Below, piece by piece: positions 1-6,218 of a stretch of 9,337 nucleotides of DNA. Source of the DNA: Caryophanales bacterium UBA2298. GTDB taxonomy: Bacteria; Bacillota_I; Bacilli_A; Izemoplasmatales; Hujiaoplasmataceae. Position 1 is the first letter of the stretch. Every line of letters starts with the position of its first letter. Location: positions 21,287 to 30,623 of the forward strand of contig DDWA01000021.1 of NCBI GenBank assembly GCA_002345425.1, given 5' to 3'. The position numbers were made by a program, and so were the translations under genes. The notes under the pieces are model-generated. The model was not told where the DNA came from. It did not search any database and saw only the letters and a list, made by a program, of their open reading frames with translations.

Positions 1-612
1 TAAAGTTTTTACCTTCGACTGCAAAGACTCAATATAATTATCTTTTCCAACGGCTGTAGCTCTTACAAATGCTTCACCATTTATCACATAACTGCCGCTT
101 AACAAACTATCGCCAACTTGTTTAACAATTGACTTTGATTCCCCTGTAAGATTAGCTTCATTTACAGAAATTACGCCATTTTCCACAATACTATCGGTAA
201 TTATTTGTTTACCAGCACAAAGCATAAAAATATCGTCGATTACAATTTCATCGACTGAAACATCTATTGTTAAACCTTCTCTAATCACTGTCACTTTTGA
301 ATCAGTTATCAAAGAAAGGTTTTTTATAATTGATCTAGCTTTAAATTCTTGAAAAATCCCAATTAAAGTATTAGCCAAGGCAATAACCACGAACCACATA
401 TTTTCATAACTTTTTATCGATAATAACAATAAAGCGATGATACTTAATATCAAGTTAAAATAAGAAAAGAGATTACTGCTAATAATCTGCCAAGGACTTT
501 TAAGATTCGATTTTATGGATTTGTTAGTTTTTCCCTGAGCGATTCTCTCATTGACTTCTAAAACACTCAAGCCAAATGGTTTATATTCGTTAGTTTTCTT
601 TTGTTTAGCCAA
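1..612 (-). CDS. P-type cation-transporting ATPase, CtpE-like (N-terminal part, cut by window edge)
   Basis: Membrane ion pump of the HAD-type P-type ATPase superfamily. The frame is open from the start to position 1 (204 codons), so most of the protein lies outside the window; relatives are roughly 750-900 residues. Visible in order: an N-terminal cytoplasmic stretch with GLSVLEVNERIAQGKTN (residues 14-30), typical of cation-ATPase N-termini; two membrane helices (about 48-66 and 71-88) followed by IGIFQEFKARSIIKNLS (84-100); and the actuator domain with the LTGES phosphatase loop (155-159). The phosphorylation DKTG site lies beyond the edge. The helix/actuator pattern resembles the 'cation-transporting ATPase E' group, whose mycobacterial member CtpE has been linked to calcium uptake; the ion here is inferred only. 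The start is TTG at 612, because an AGGTGA ribosome site (618-623) sits 5 nt upstream; an in-frame GTG at 621 lies inside that site and is unlikely. Confidence 0.9.
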   Translation of the reverse strand, partial: MAKQKKTNEYKPFGLSVLEVNERIAQGKTNKSIKSNLKSPWQIISSNLFSYFNLILSIIALLLLSIKSYENMWFVVIALANTLIGIFQEFKARSIIKNLSLITDSKVTVIREGLTIDVSVDEIVIDDIFMLCAGKQIITDSIVENGVISVNEANLTGESKSIVKQVGDSLLSGSYVINGEAFVRATAVGKDNYIESLQSKVKTL

Positions 613-629
613 TTTTATCACCTGAAGTA

Positions 630-658
630 ATTATATCAAAATAATTTACTTCTGACAA
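630..658 (-). promoter_or_regulatory. Strong sigma-A-type promoter for the P-type ATPase gene
   Basis: On the minus strand: -35 TTGTCA (658-653), a 17-nt spacer ending in TGA, and -10 TATAAT (635-630), giving an extended -10 TGATATAAT. This is one mismatch from the full consensus. Transcription should start near 623, leaving almost no leader beyond the AGGTGA ribosome site at 618-623. The promoter lies just downstream of the nucleoside kinase terminator, so the ATPase appears to be its own transcription unit. Confidence 0.8.
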
Positions 659-664
659 CGCAAG

Positions 665-693
665 AAAAAAAAGAACACTAAAATTTAGTGTTC
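665..693 (-). terminator. Intrinsic terminator of the nucleoside kinase gene
   Basis: Arms GAACACTA and TAGTGTTC (within 673-693) form a near-perfect palindromic hairpin, followed on the minus strand by eight T (672-665). The kinase TAA stop codon (687-685) lies inside the 5' arm, so the end of the gene and the terminator are the same bases. Confidence 0.88.
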
Positions 694-2307
694 AAAAATG
701 CTATCGCCGATAAACTCCCTTAAAAGCGAATCTTTAGGGACGTATAAACCGTCAATACTATTAAAATATTTCAAGAATTTCAATAAACGATTAGCTTGAA
801 TGAAATGATGGCTTCCCTTTTCAATATGCTTCAAAGCATTCTCTGCATAAGTTTTAAGAACGGCAAATTCATAAGTTAGTTCTGAATTAAAGATATAATC
901 AGCGTTTTCAATATGCGGATAAATCCACTTATATTCGCCTCTTCTTACCGATGGCCACATATCAAGGGTTTCTTCTGGAGTTGTATTTCTAAATTGCAAA
1001 TCACGCACAATTCTTCTCAACAATCTTAAATCAGTTAAATTAATCGGATTATTGTTGTCAATATTGATTTGCGTAAATGGTGAAATATATATTTTAAACT
1101 TCTTATCATCAGGAATACTCTTTGATAATTCATTGTTAAGTGCATGAATTCCTTCAATAATGATTGGTGTCTTTTTATCAATCACAAAAGCATCGGTCAT
1201 CCTTCGTTTCTTTACTTTAAAATCGTAATAAGGTAAAGTAACACTTTTACCGGCAATTAAATCTTGCATATTTTGATTGAATAATTCAATATCTAAAGAC
1301 TTAAGATGTTCTAAATCAGGTTGGCCAAATTCATCAAGCGGTGCTTGTTCAACCGGCAAATAATAATTATCGATAGAGATCATAAGCGGTTTTAACCCCT
1401 TAGCTTTTAAAGCTAATTCCAATCTTCTTGAGAAAGTTGTCTTTCCCGAAGATGAAGGACCGGCAATCGCAATAAGACGAATATTGTCTTGTTTCGTAAT
1501 TAGATCAGACAATTCTTCTAACTGCTCCACATGGCGATTTTCACAACTATTTACAAACTCTTGCACATCGCAATTTTCAATGCATTTATTCATTTTATAG
1601 ATCATATCAACACCAAGATTAACTGCCCAGTTTTCACTTTGATTTAAAACATTGAAAAACTTTGGTGAGTCTGAAAATTCAGGAATTTCTCCCTTTTCTT
1701 CTCTTCTTGGATACTGAACTAAAAATCCAGGGTTAAGATAATGCATTTCAAAATCTTTTAAATACCCAGTTGAAGGCACCATATAGCCATACATATAATT
1801 TTTATAACCATCACATTTATAGATATTAACTGCTTCCTTCCGGTATTCTAAAGTATTGACCTTATCCTCATAACCCATGGTTTCATAATATTTCTTTGCC
1901 TCAGCAATCGAAATCTGTTTTCTGGTAATATCAAGATCTTCTTCAATAATCTTATCCATCTCTTTTATAATTTCATCAAGCATCTCTTTGTTGATATCGG
2001 TATTAATCGCTCTTCCATAAATTCCCATGGAAATGCTATTAGAGAACTTAATTTGCATTTTCGGATAAATTCTAAAAGCTGCCATACATATCAAAAAACG
2101 CATACTAGTTGCGTAAATTCTCGTTGAATCATAGAAAGAATAATCTAGAAATTCGATTTTAGCATCATAACTTACTCTATAAGACAATTCCCTTAAACGG
2201 TTATTAACCAAAGCTGCATAATATGTCCCTGGATAATTTTTAACCAAGTCTTTTAAATAAACAGGATTGTTAAATTCAAGTGTTTCTTTATCAATTGTCA
2301 GTTTCAA
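685..2307 (-). CDS. Nucleoside kinase (uridine kinase-like) with ThrRS-like N-terminal region
   Basis: A 540-residue two-part protein of the bacterial 'nucleoside kinase' family. The N-terminal part resembles the TGS and second additional domain of threonyl-tRNA synthetase (TGS-like about 1-57, SAD-like about 58-200). The histidines of the ThrRS editing site are not seen: RIYATSMRFL stands where HxxxH would be expected. The C-terminal part (about 275-480) is a phosphoribulokinase/uridine kinase P-loop domain: Walker A GPSSSGKTT (283-291), SIDNYYLP (311-318), LPYYDFK (358-364), and the IIIEGIHAL strand (382-390). Expected reaction: ATP-dependent phosphorylation of a nucleoside, probably uridine or cytidine, in pyrimidine salvage; the substrate is inferred from the family. 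The start is TTG at 2307, supported by GAGGTGA about 7 nt upstream. The gene appears monocistronic, with its own promoter and terminator. Confidence 0.88.
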   Translation of the reverse strand: MKLTIDKETLEFNNPVYLKDLVKNYPGTYYAALVNNRLRELSYRVSYDAKIEFLDYSFYDSTRIYATSMRFLICMAAFRIYPKMQIKFSNSISMGIYGRAINTDINKEMLDEIIKEMDKIIEEDLDITRKQISIAEAKKYYETMGYEDKVNTLEYRKEAVNIYKCDGYKNYMYGYMVPSTGYLKDFEMHYLNPGFLVQYPRREEKGEIPEFSDSPKFFNVLNQSENWAVNLGVDMIYKMNKCIENCDVQEFVNSCENRHVEQLEELSDLITKQDNIRLIAIAGPSSSGKTTFSRRLELALKAKGLKPLMISIDNYYLPVEQAPLDEFGQPDLEHLKSLDIELFNQNMQDLIAGKSVTLPYYDFKVKKRRMTDAFVIDKKTPIIIEGIHALNNELSKSIPDDKKFKIYISPFTQINIDNNNPINLTDLRLLRRIVRDLQFRNTTPEETLDMWPSVRRGEYKWIYPHIENADYIFNSELTYEFAVLKTYAENALKHIEKGSHHFIQANRLLKFLKYFNSIDGLYVPKDSLLREFIGDSIFEH

Positions 2308-2341
2308 TTTTAATCACCTCAAAAATTTAGAGTGTATTACT

Positions 2342-2369
2342 ATTTTACTACTTTATCTAAATTTTTCAA
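2342..2369 (-). promoter_or_regulatory. Candidate promoter of the nucleoside kinase gene
   Basis: On the minus strand: -35 TTGAAA (2369-2364), 16-nt spacer, -10 TAAAAT (2347-2342). It lies in the 145-bp divergent region between the kinase and the YwaF-family gene. The match is fair, but the region is very AT-rich, so confidence is moderate. The kinase ribosome site GAGGTGA lies further down at about 2315-2321. Confidence 0.45.
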
Positions 2370-2417
2370 GAAAAAAACATATTGTAAGTAAAATCAAATG
2401 ATTTATTTTTAACTATT

Positions 2418-2449
2418 TGATATAATATATTTAAAATTACAGGAGGTGA
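2418..2449 (+). promoter_or_regulatory. Extended -10 promoter and consensus ribosome site for the YwaF-family gene
   Basis: TGATATAAT at 2418-2426 is a perfect extended -10 element. No good -35 hexamer is seen at the usual distance, which extended -10 promoters tolerate. AGGAGGTGA at 2441-2449 is a full-consensus ribosome site with its AGGAGG core 6 nt before the ATG at 2453. The leader would be only about 20 nt. Confidence 0.65.
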
Positions 2450-2452
2450 ACA

Positions 2453-3244
2453 ATGTTTTTGGCAGACTTTTTTACAACCATCGGCATGGATGAACAACCA
2501 ATAAACTATTTTTTTGGAACTTATCATCTCCTATATTTCTTACTGTTTTTTGTTTCTTTTATTACACTCTTTGTAATTTTAATTAAACAAACCAAAAAAA
2601 AGCAGGACGTATTTATCAATATCGCCCTGATTCTTATCTTATTTCTTAAATACATTACAGAAGTCTTATTTATCTATGAATATTATAATGTCTATCCCGC
2701 CTATTCAAGTTACCCGCATCCATTCCTAGACGTTAATACCTTAATTTCTTTCCAACTCTGCGGTGTAATGAATATTCTCTTACCTATAACTATTTGGTTT
2801 AATATCAAACCTCTAAAACCATTTGTCTATCTAACATCAATCCTCGGCGGTCTCGCTGTGGTTTTATATCCTGTTACAGTTCTTTATGGTGATCCTTTCC
2901 AATTAACTTTACCGATGTTAAGAAGTTCCATCGTTCATTTCTTCTTAGTTTTTATTCCCCTTATATTAATCTATCGAGGCGATATCAAAATGAATAAAAA
3001 ATATTGGTATCACATCGCTATCGGTTTACTAAGTATTGCTGCTTGGGCTATGATTGGCAATCTCTTTATTGACACCACTGCCAACAATATGTACCTAATG
3101 TTCAATCCTTTCTTAAACGGACCAGTTCCCATCTTAAATACAATCAAGAGCGGCTGGCATGATATCATCCTTACCATTATGGTCAGCGTCGGTTATTTCT
3201 TAATCTATCAATTCGCAAAATTATTTCAAAAAAAATCTGATTAA
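2453..3244 (+). CDS. YwaF/TMEM164-family (TIGR02206-like) seven-helix membrane protein
   Basis: A 263-residue integral membrane protein with about seven hydrophobic helices (near 23-44, 54-74, 97-116, 123-144, 157-174, 186-206, 233-255). The pattern fits the YwaF family: an FxLC motif in the third helix (FQLCGVMN, 100-107), SSIVHFF in the fifth (158-164), and NMYLMFNP (212-219) before the last helix, where relatives have an N-x-M-Y-L signature. The bacterial family has no settled function; the animal homologue TMEM164 has been reported as an acyltransferase, which cannot be carried over without testing. The conserved cysteine (103) and histidine (162) are the residues worth noting. It is the only plus-strand gene here, monocistronic, with its own promoter and a terminator overlapping its last codons. 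Confidence is moderate because the assignment rests on remembered motifs and topology. Confidence 0.68.
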   Translation: MFLADFFTTIGMDEQPINYFFGTYHLLYFLLFFVSFITLFVILIKQTKKKQDVFINIALILILFLKYITEVLFIYEYYNVYPAYSSYPHPFLDVNTLISFQLCGVMNILLPITIWFNIKPLKPFVYLTSILGGLAVVLYPVTVLYGDPFQLTLPMLRSSIVHFFLVFIPLILIYRGDIKMNKKYWYHIAIGLLSIAAWAMIGNLFIDTTANNMYLMFNPFLNGPVPILNTIKSGWHDIILTIMVSVGYFLIYQFAKLFQKKSD

Positions 3245-3259
3245 TTTCAGATTTTTTTT
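3228..3259. terminator. Bidirectional intrinsic terminator between convergent genes
   Basis: A run of eight A plus TCTGA (3228-3240) pairs with TCAGA plus eight T (3247-3259) around a six-base loop. Because the stem has A8 on one side and T8 on the other, it works as hairpin plus T-tract on both strands. It ends the YwaF-family gene (stop TAA 3242-3244 in the loop) and the anti-sigma gene (minus-strand stop TAA 3260-3258 at its edge). The two stop codons are only 13 bp apart. Confidence 0.88.
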
Positions 3260-4019
3260 ATTCATTATAAAGTTCGTATAGCACTGCTAAATCAAGTTCC
3301 AATAAATATTCCATTGTGTATTCGGGATGATTGTTATAAATAGCAATAATTAAACTTAACCTCGCATCAGATATATCATATTCAGTAATTAATGATTCAT
3401 ATTCGCCAATAATTACATCTTGATTATCCATATAAGAAGGACTTTCATAATCTGTATCAGGACCAGTACTTGGTGATAATTCTATTCCCCCATCATTTCT
3501 CACAAGATCAGTGATTACAATAATTCTAATATTCGCACTTACGGTTGCTTCTAGAATTTGTTTTATACCCAATTTCACACTTTCTTTTTCAGTTTGTATA
3601 CCATATAAGACATAAAGATTATCATCAACTGTATAATCATTATCCTGGCTGTAATCATAGATAATTTCAACTGCTTGATCGATCTTTTTATATTTTATAT
3701 CCAATTCATCAATTAAAGCTAAAGCTTCATCATTTTCACCAGTAACATTAATAACTCGGTTATACCTATTCAATTCTAAATTCAGCTCAGGATTAATCTC
3801 TATTGAAAGACTAGCTACTGGATGAAAATTGAAAAAAGCAAACAAAGTTAATAAACCGACCAAGATAAAACTCGAGAAAACACTGACAAGTTTTAAACTA
3901 AAGAATTGTCTTTTTTGTTTTACCGGAAGATAATCATGATAATTAATCTCTTCAACTCGTGATTTAATTGTAAATTTGCCAGAAGCTTTTAGCGAATTTT
4001 GAAATTCTTTAATATTCAT
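3258..4019 (-). CDS. RsgI-like membrane anti-sigma factor with SEAL-type domain
   Basis: A 253-residue single-pass membrane protein. Residues 1-43 form a short, basic cytoplasmic part expected to hold the sigma factor; 44-63 is the membrane helix; the rest should be outside. Right after the helix comes VASLSIEINPELNLELNRYN (68-87), which matches the RsgI middle region. In RsgI of Bacillus this domain (named SEAL) cleaves itself between Asn and Pro as part of regulated intramembrane proteolysis; the matching pair here is N76-P77. A Pro/Ser/Asp-rich linker (about 176-200) leads to a helical tail (201-253) I do not recognise. The start ATG at 4019 has AAGGAG about 7 nt upstream. It overlaps the end of the sigma gene by 11 bp, the usual arrangement for a sigma factor and its inhibitor. 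The N-terminal part is shorter than a typical RsgI_N domain, so the mode of sigma binding is inferred. Confidence 0.75.
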   Translation of the reverse strand: MNIKEFQNSLKASGKFTIKSRVEEINYHDYLPVKQKRQFFSLKLVSVFSSFILVGLLTLFAFFNFHPVASLSIEINPELNLELNRYNRVINVTGENDEALALIDELDIKYKKIDQAVEIIYDYSQDNDYTVDDNLYVLYGIQTEKESVKLGIKQILEATVSANIRIIVITDLVRNDGGIELSPSTGPDTDYESPSYMDNQDVIIGEYESLITEYDISDARLSLIIAIYNNHPEYTMEYLLELDLAVLYELYNE

Positions 4020-4539
4020 AGTTATCTCCTTTCAATCTAGATTTCATCTTTTTTATCGCTCTTTGATATAACCAACTGACAGTTCCTACTGGTTTATCAA
4101 TAATTTCAGCAATCTCGCGATGTGTTAAATTTTCCAAGACATGCAATAAAAATATATTTTTCTCATCATTATCTAAAACCGCTAATGCTTTTTCTATTGC
4201 TTCTTTAGCTTCAGTCTTAAACTCAATATAATCATAATAAGAAAAATCACTGAAATCATCAATCTTAGTTACTTTCTTACGTCTGTTATACTCATTTATC
4301 GCTAAATTCTTAGCTATTGTTATTAGGTAAGCTAAAAGGTTCTTAGCCTGATAATCGTCAATTTTTTCTAAAAATTTAATATAGGTATCTTGGACTATAT
4401 CTTCAGCTAACATCTGATCTCTTGTTATCGGTAAGATTACAAAAAAGATTTGTCGATAGGTAGCTTCATAGATTTTTGGAAAAGCTGATTCATCACCTAA
4501 TTTAAAATCTTTGACCAAGCCTTCTAAACTTACATTCAA
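4009..4539 (-). CDS. ECF-type RNA polymerase sigma factor
   Basis: A 176-residue two-domain sigma factor with the size and layout of the extracytoplasmic function group: region 2 (about 7-90) with AEDIVQDTYIKFLEKI (45-60, region 2.2) and NLLAYLITIAKNLAINEYNR (67-86, regions 2.3-2.4), then region 4 (about 114-168) with helix-turn-helix LTHREIAEIIDKPVGTVSWL (138-157). No region 3 is present. It should direct RNA polymerase to a small envelope-related regulon when the overlapping membrane anti-sigma factor releases it. I place the start at TTG 4539: AGAGGTGA (4552-4545 on the minus strand) is a good ribosome site exactly 5 nt before it. A longer frame begins with GTG at 4548, but that GTG is part of the ribosome site. 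The start lies inside a perfect inverted repeat, described separately. Confidence 0.87.
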   Translation of the reverse strand: MNVSLEGLVKDFKLGDESAFPKIYEATYRQIFFVILPITRDQMLAEDIVQDTYIKFLEKIDDYQAKNLLAYLITIAKNLAINEYNRRKKVTKIDDFSDFSYYDYIEFKTEAKEAIEKALAVLDNDEKNIFLLHVLENLTHREIAEIIDKPVGTVSWLYQRAIKKMKSRLKGDNYEY

Positions 4540-4580
4540 TATGCTCACCTCTTTTTAGATTATTTTAACATATTGAATGT
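4532..4580 (-). repeat. Perfect 12-bp inverted repeat enclosing the sigma-factor ribosome site and start
   Basis: ACATTCAATATG (4580-4569 on the minus strand) and CATATTGAATGT (4543-4532) are exact reverse complements separated by 25 nt. The 25-nt gap holds the AGAGGTGA ribosome site, and the downstream arm contains the TTG start codon (4539-4537). In an mRNA starting upstream of 4580 this would be a hairpin that buries the start codon. In DNA it would be two half-sites of an operator flanking the promoter. The upstream arm also contains a smaller AACAT/ATGTT palindrome. Confidence 0.8.
4562..4570 (-). promoter_or_regulatory. Candidate extended -10 element for the sigma/anti-sigma unit
   Basis: TGTTAAAAT (4570-4562 on the minus strand) fits an extended -10 TGnTAnAAT. 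No convincing sigma-A -35 is seen. GAACATT (4582-4576) recalls the AAC core of many ECF -35 elements, which would allow self-activation, but no matching ECF -10 is clear. Low confidence. Confidence 0.3.
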
Positions 4581-4632
4581 TCTTTTGGTATAGTCATTAA
4601 TATAAACAAACAAAGACATGTTTTTGTTGGTT

Positions 4633-4667
4633 AAAAAAAAGCAAAACTTTTTTAATAGTTTTGCTTT
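4633..4667 (-). terminator. Intrinsic terminator of the six-gene operon
   Basis: On the minus strand AAAGCAAAACT (4667-4657) pairs exactly with AGTTTTGCTTT (4648-4638), an 11-bp stem with an 8-nt loop, continuing into a T8 tract (4640-4633). The stop codon of the DUF2188 gene (TAA 4654-4652) lies in the loop. Confidence 0.9.
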
Positions 4668-5335
4668 CTAATTTTTCCATCTCTTTTATGAATAACAATT
4701 GCTGTATCTTGATTCAAAGCTTTGATTGTCGCCCAAGCTATAGCTTCTGCTTGTGTTTCTAAAACTCTGAGAGTTTTATCTGAGCCTTCACGCTTAATAT
4801 ACCACTTATTGTCTTCTTTACGGTAAAGAACGTGATACTTACCTAATTCTTTAGTTTCTTCCTTTGGTTCTTTTTCTTTAACTTCTTCAGTTTCTGCAAC
4901 TGGTTTTTTTTCTAATTCCTCAAATTCCTTTTCACTTAACTCTTCAGGAATTTCAAAATCATCAGTCTCAACTTCTTGAACTGCTTCAGTTTCACTTGTT
5001 TCTGTTACGTTCACTTCAGAAGTTTCACTTTCAACCTGTTCTTCTTCAATCTCATCTTGCTTTTCATTAAAATTCTCTTCTTGATTGGTTTCCATTTCAT
5101 TTACAGCACTTAAGCCGATAACGGGAATAGTTTCATCTTTCTCAACACTATATTCAGTCTCAAATGGTTCTTCCTTCAAAGCTTCTTTTTCAGCTTTAGC
5201 CAATTTGTTCATTTCTTTTTCTTTCTTTCCTGTTTTAGGCGCAAAGAAAACTAAATAACCGATGATTATCACCAAAATCACAACTATAAAAATAATTAAA
5301 GTATTCTTATACGGATCTAAACTTGATAAAAACAT
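4652..5335 (-). CDS. Membrane-anchored DUF2188-domain protein with acidic linker
   Basis: A 227-residue protein in three parts. Residues 12-33 are one strong membrane helix (near-continuous I/V/L), followed by basic residues, giving a predicted cytoplasmic C-terminal body. Residues about 52-163 are a low-complexity Glu-rich linker, probably disordered. Residues 166-227 match DUF2188: KYHVLYRKEDNKWYIKREGS (166-185), TQAEAIAWA near 194-202, and AIVIHKRDGKIRKQNY (212-227), the family's usual IHxxDGxI ending. The biochemical role of DUF2188 is unknown. The start is ATG at 5335, with AGGAGGG ending 5 nt upstream; a longer frame of 14 more codons has no such support. The ribosome site overlaps the TAG stop of the preceding gene (TAGGAGGG), which suggests coupled translation. 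Last gene of the operon. Confidence 0.8.
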   Translation of the reverse strand: MFLSSLDPYKNTLIIFIVVILVIIIGYLVFFAPKTGKKEKEMNKLAKAEKEALKEEPFETEYSVEKDETIPVIGLSAVNEMETNQEENFNEKQDEIEEEQVESETSEVNVTETSETEAVQEVETDDFEIPEELSEKEFEELEKKPVAETEEVKEKEPKEETKELGKYHVLYRKEDNKWYIKREGSDKTLRVLETQAEAIAWATIKALNQDTAIVIHKRDGKIRKQNY

Positions 5336-5345
5336 TTGTTCCCTC

Positions 5346-6209
5346 CTAGAATAATTTGAGTTGAGTATAAGTATCATCGCGATATAAACTAATTATATCC
5401 TTCATTGCATACTTAATCTTACTCTTTTTACTATTGAAAACCAGCATTTTCTTCAACTCATTTAGATTTTGACTTTCCCAACTAAGTTTTTGTCCATATT
5501 TGTCAAAATAAAAATTCCTCAGTTCCGGTCTCTCTATTTCTATTATATCATAAAAGTTCTTCAATTTGTAACTATCAAAATATAAAGTAAAACTAGGATA
5601 GATAAAATTAACATTAAGGCCATCAGCTTTATCAATGATTTTCTTTAACTCCTCAACATCATCATTTAATCTTGGAATCAAAGGTTTGAAAATCAATCCT
5701 ACATTTAAATTACTATCGGTTAGTTTGTGAATGACTTTACTCATTGCCTCTAAATTAGCTTGTTTTTCAAAAAAAGAAACATTAATGCTTTTGTTGGAAT
5801 TTATTGGAATAGCTATCAATAGCGGGTTAGTCTTTTGAAACTCTTTTAGTATTTCTATATCATTCAAGATTTTCTCTGAATTTGTTTCAAGAAATAATCC
5901 TAATCCTGAATTCTTCAAATCTTCAAGAATAAAATCAATCGACTCTAAATCTCGATAAACATCAGGATTTTGAAACAATCCGATAATACTTTTTTCTTCA
6001 ATATTTCTAATTTCCATTTTAAACAACTCATATTTATACTGATTAAAACTAACCATCTCATCATGATAAATCATCAATTCATCAATGGAACTAGCGAAAA
6101 ATTTAAAAGTTGATTGCGAACCATCATAAAAATTGGCGAAATAATCAACCCCAAAAAATTTGATTCTATTCTTGTTTAATGTCAATACTTTTTGATTAGG
6201 ATTATTCAC
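5346..6209 (-). CDS. SPL-like radical SAM homologue lacking all cluster cysteines (putative pseudoenzyme)
   Basis: A 287-residue soluble protein resembling, end to end, the SplB-like radical SAM proteins of Bacillota (spore photoproduct lyase family, about 290 residues). Matching landmarks: ETNSEKILNDIEILKEF (108-124, family form T-K-S-D-L-I-x-R-D-I-D-x-L); VGLIFKPLIPRLND (170-183, family MPILPFIND); NFIYPSF (201-207); ERPELRNFYFDKYG (226-239, family FPGLKxxYxxxYG); KYAMKDIISLYR (266-277); and the C-terminal QLKLF (283-287, family QLSLF). Where the family has YRGCxHGCxYCD, this protein has YDGSQSTFKFFA (28-39): the cluster cysteines are S31, F35 and F38. No cysteine occurs anywhere, so it cannot hold the canonical 4Fe-4S cluster or do standard radical chemistry. 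The frame is intact with good spacing. The start is GTG at 6209, with TAAGG 7 nt upstream overlapping the previous stop. Function unknown: perhaps binding, scaffolding or regulation. Confidence 0.82.
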   Translation of the reverse strand: MNNPNQKVLTLNKNRIKFFGVDYFANFYDGSQSTFKFFASSIDELMIYHDEMVSFNQYKYELFKMEIRNIEEKSIIGLFQNPDVYRDLESIDFILEDLKNSGLGLFLETNSEKILNDIEILKEFQKTNPLLIAIPINSNKSINVSFFEKQANLEAMSKVIHKLTDSNLNVGLIFKPLIPRLNDDVEELKKIIDKADGLNVNFIYPSFTLYFDSYKLKNFYDIIEIERPELRNFYFDKYGQKLSWESQNLNELKKMLVFNSKKSKIKYAMKDIISLYRDDTYTQLKLF

Positions 6210-6218
6210 AATTTTGCC

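Noticed and set aside
4540..4548. GTG at 4548 as the start of the sigma-factor gene
   Set aside because: This GTG is part of the AGAGGTGA ribosome site, and the TTG at 4539 has ideal spacing from that site. The longer form would have only a weak purine run upstream.
4606..4630. Imperfect hairpin around ACATGT upstream of the sigma unit
   Set aside because: The arms (AACAAA/TTTGTT) are short and unequal, with no T-tract. In such AT-rich sequence this is expected by chance.
5336..5377. A longer DUF2188 protein starting 14 codons upstream
   Set aside because: The extension overlaps the end of the previous gene, while a near-perfect AGGAGGG sits directly before the ATG at 5335.
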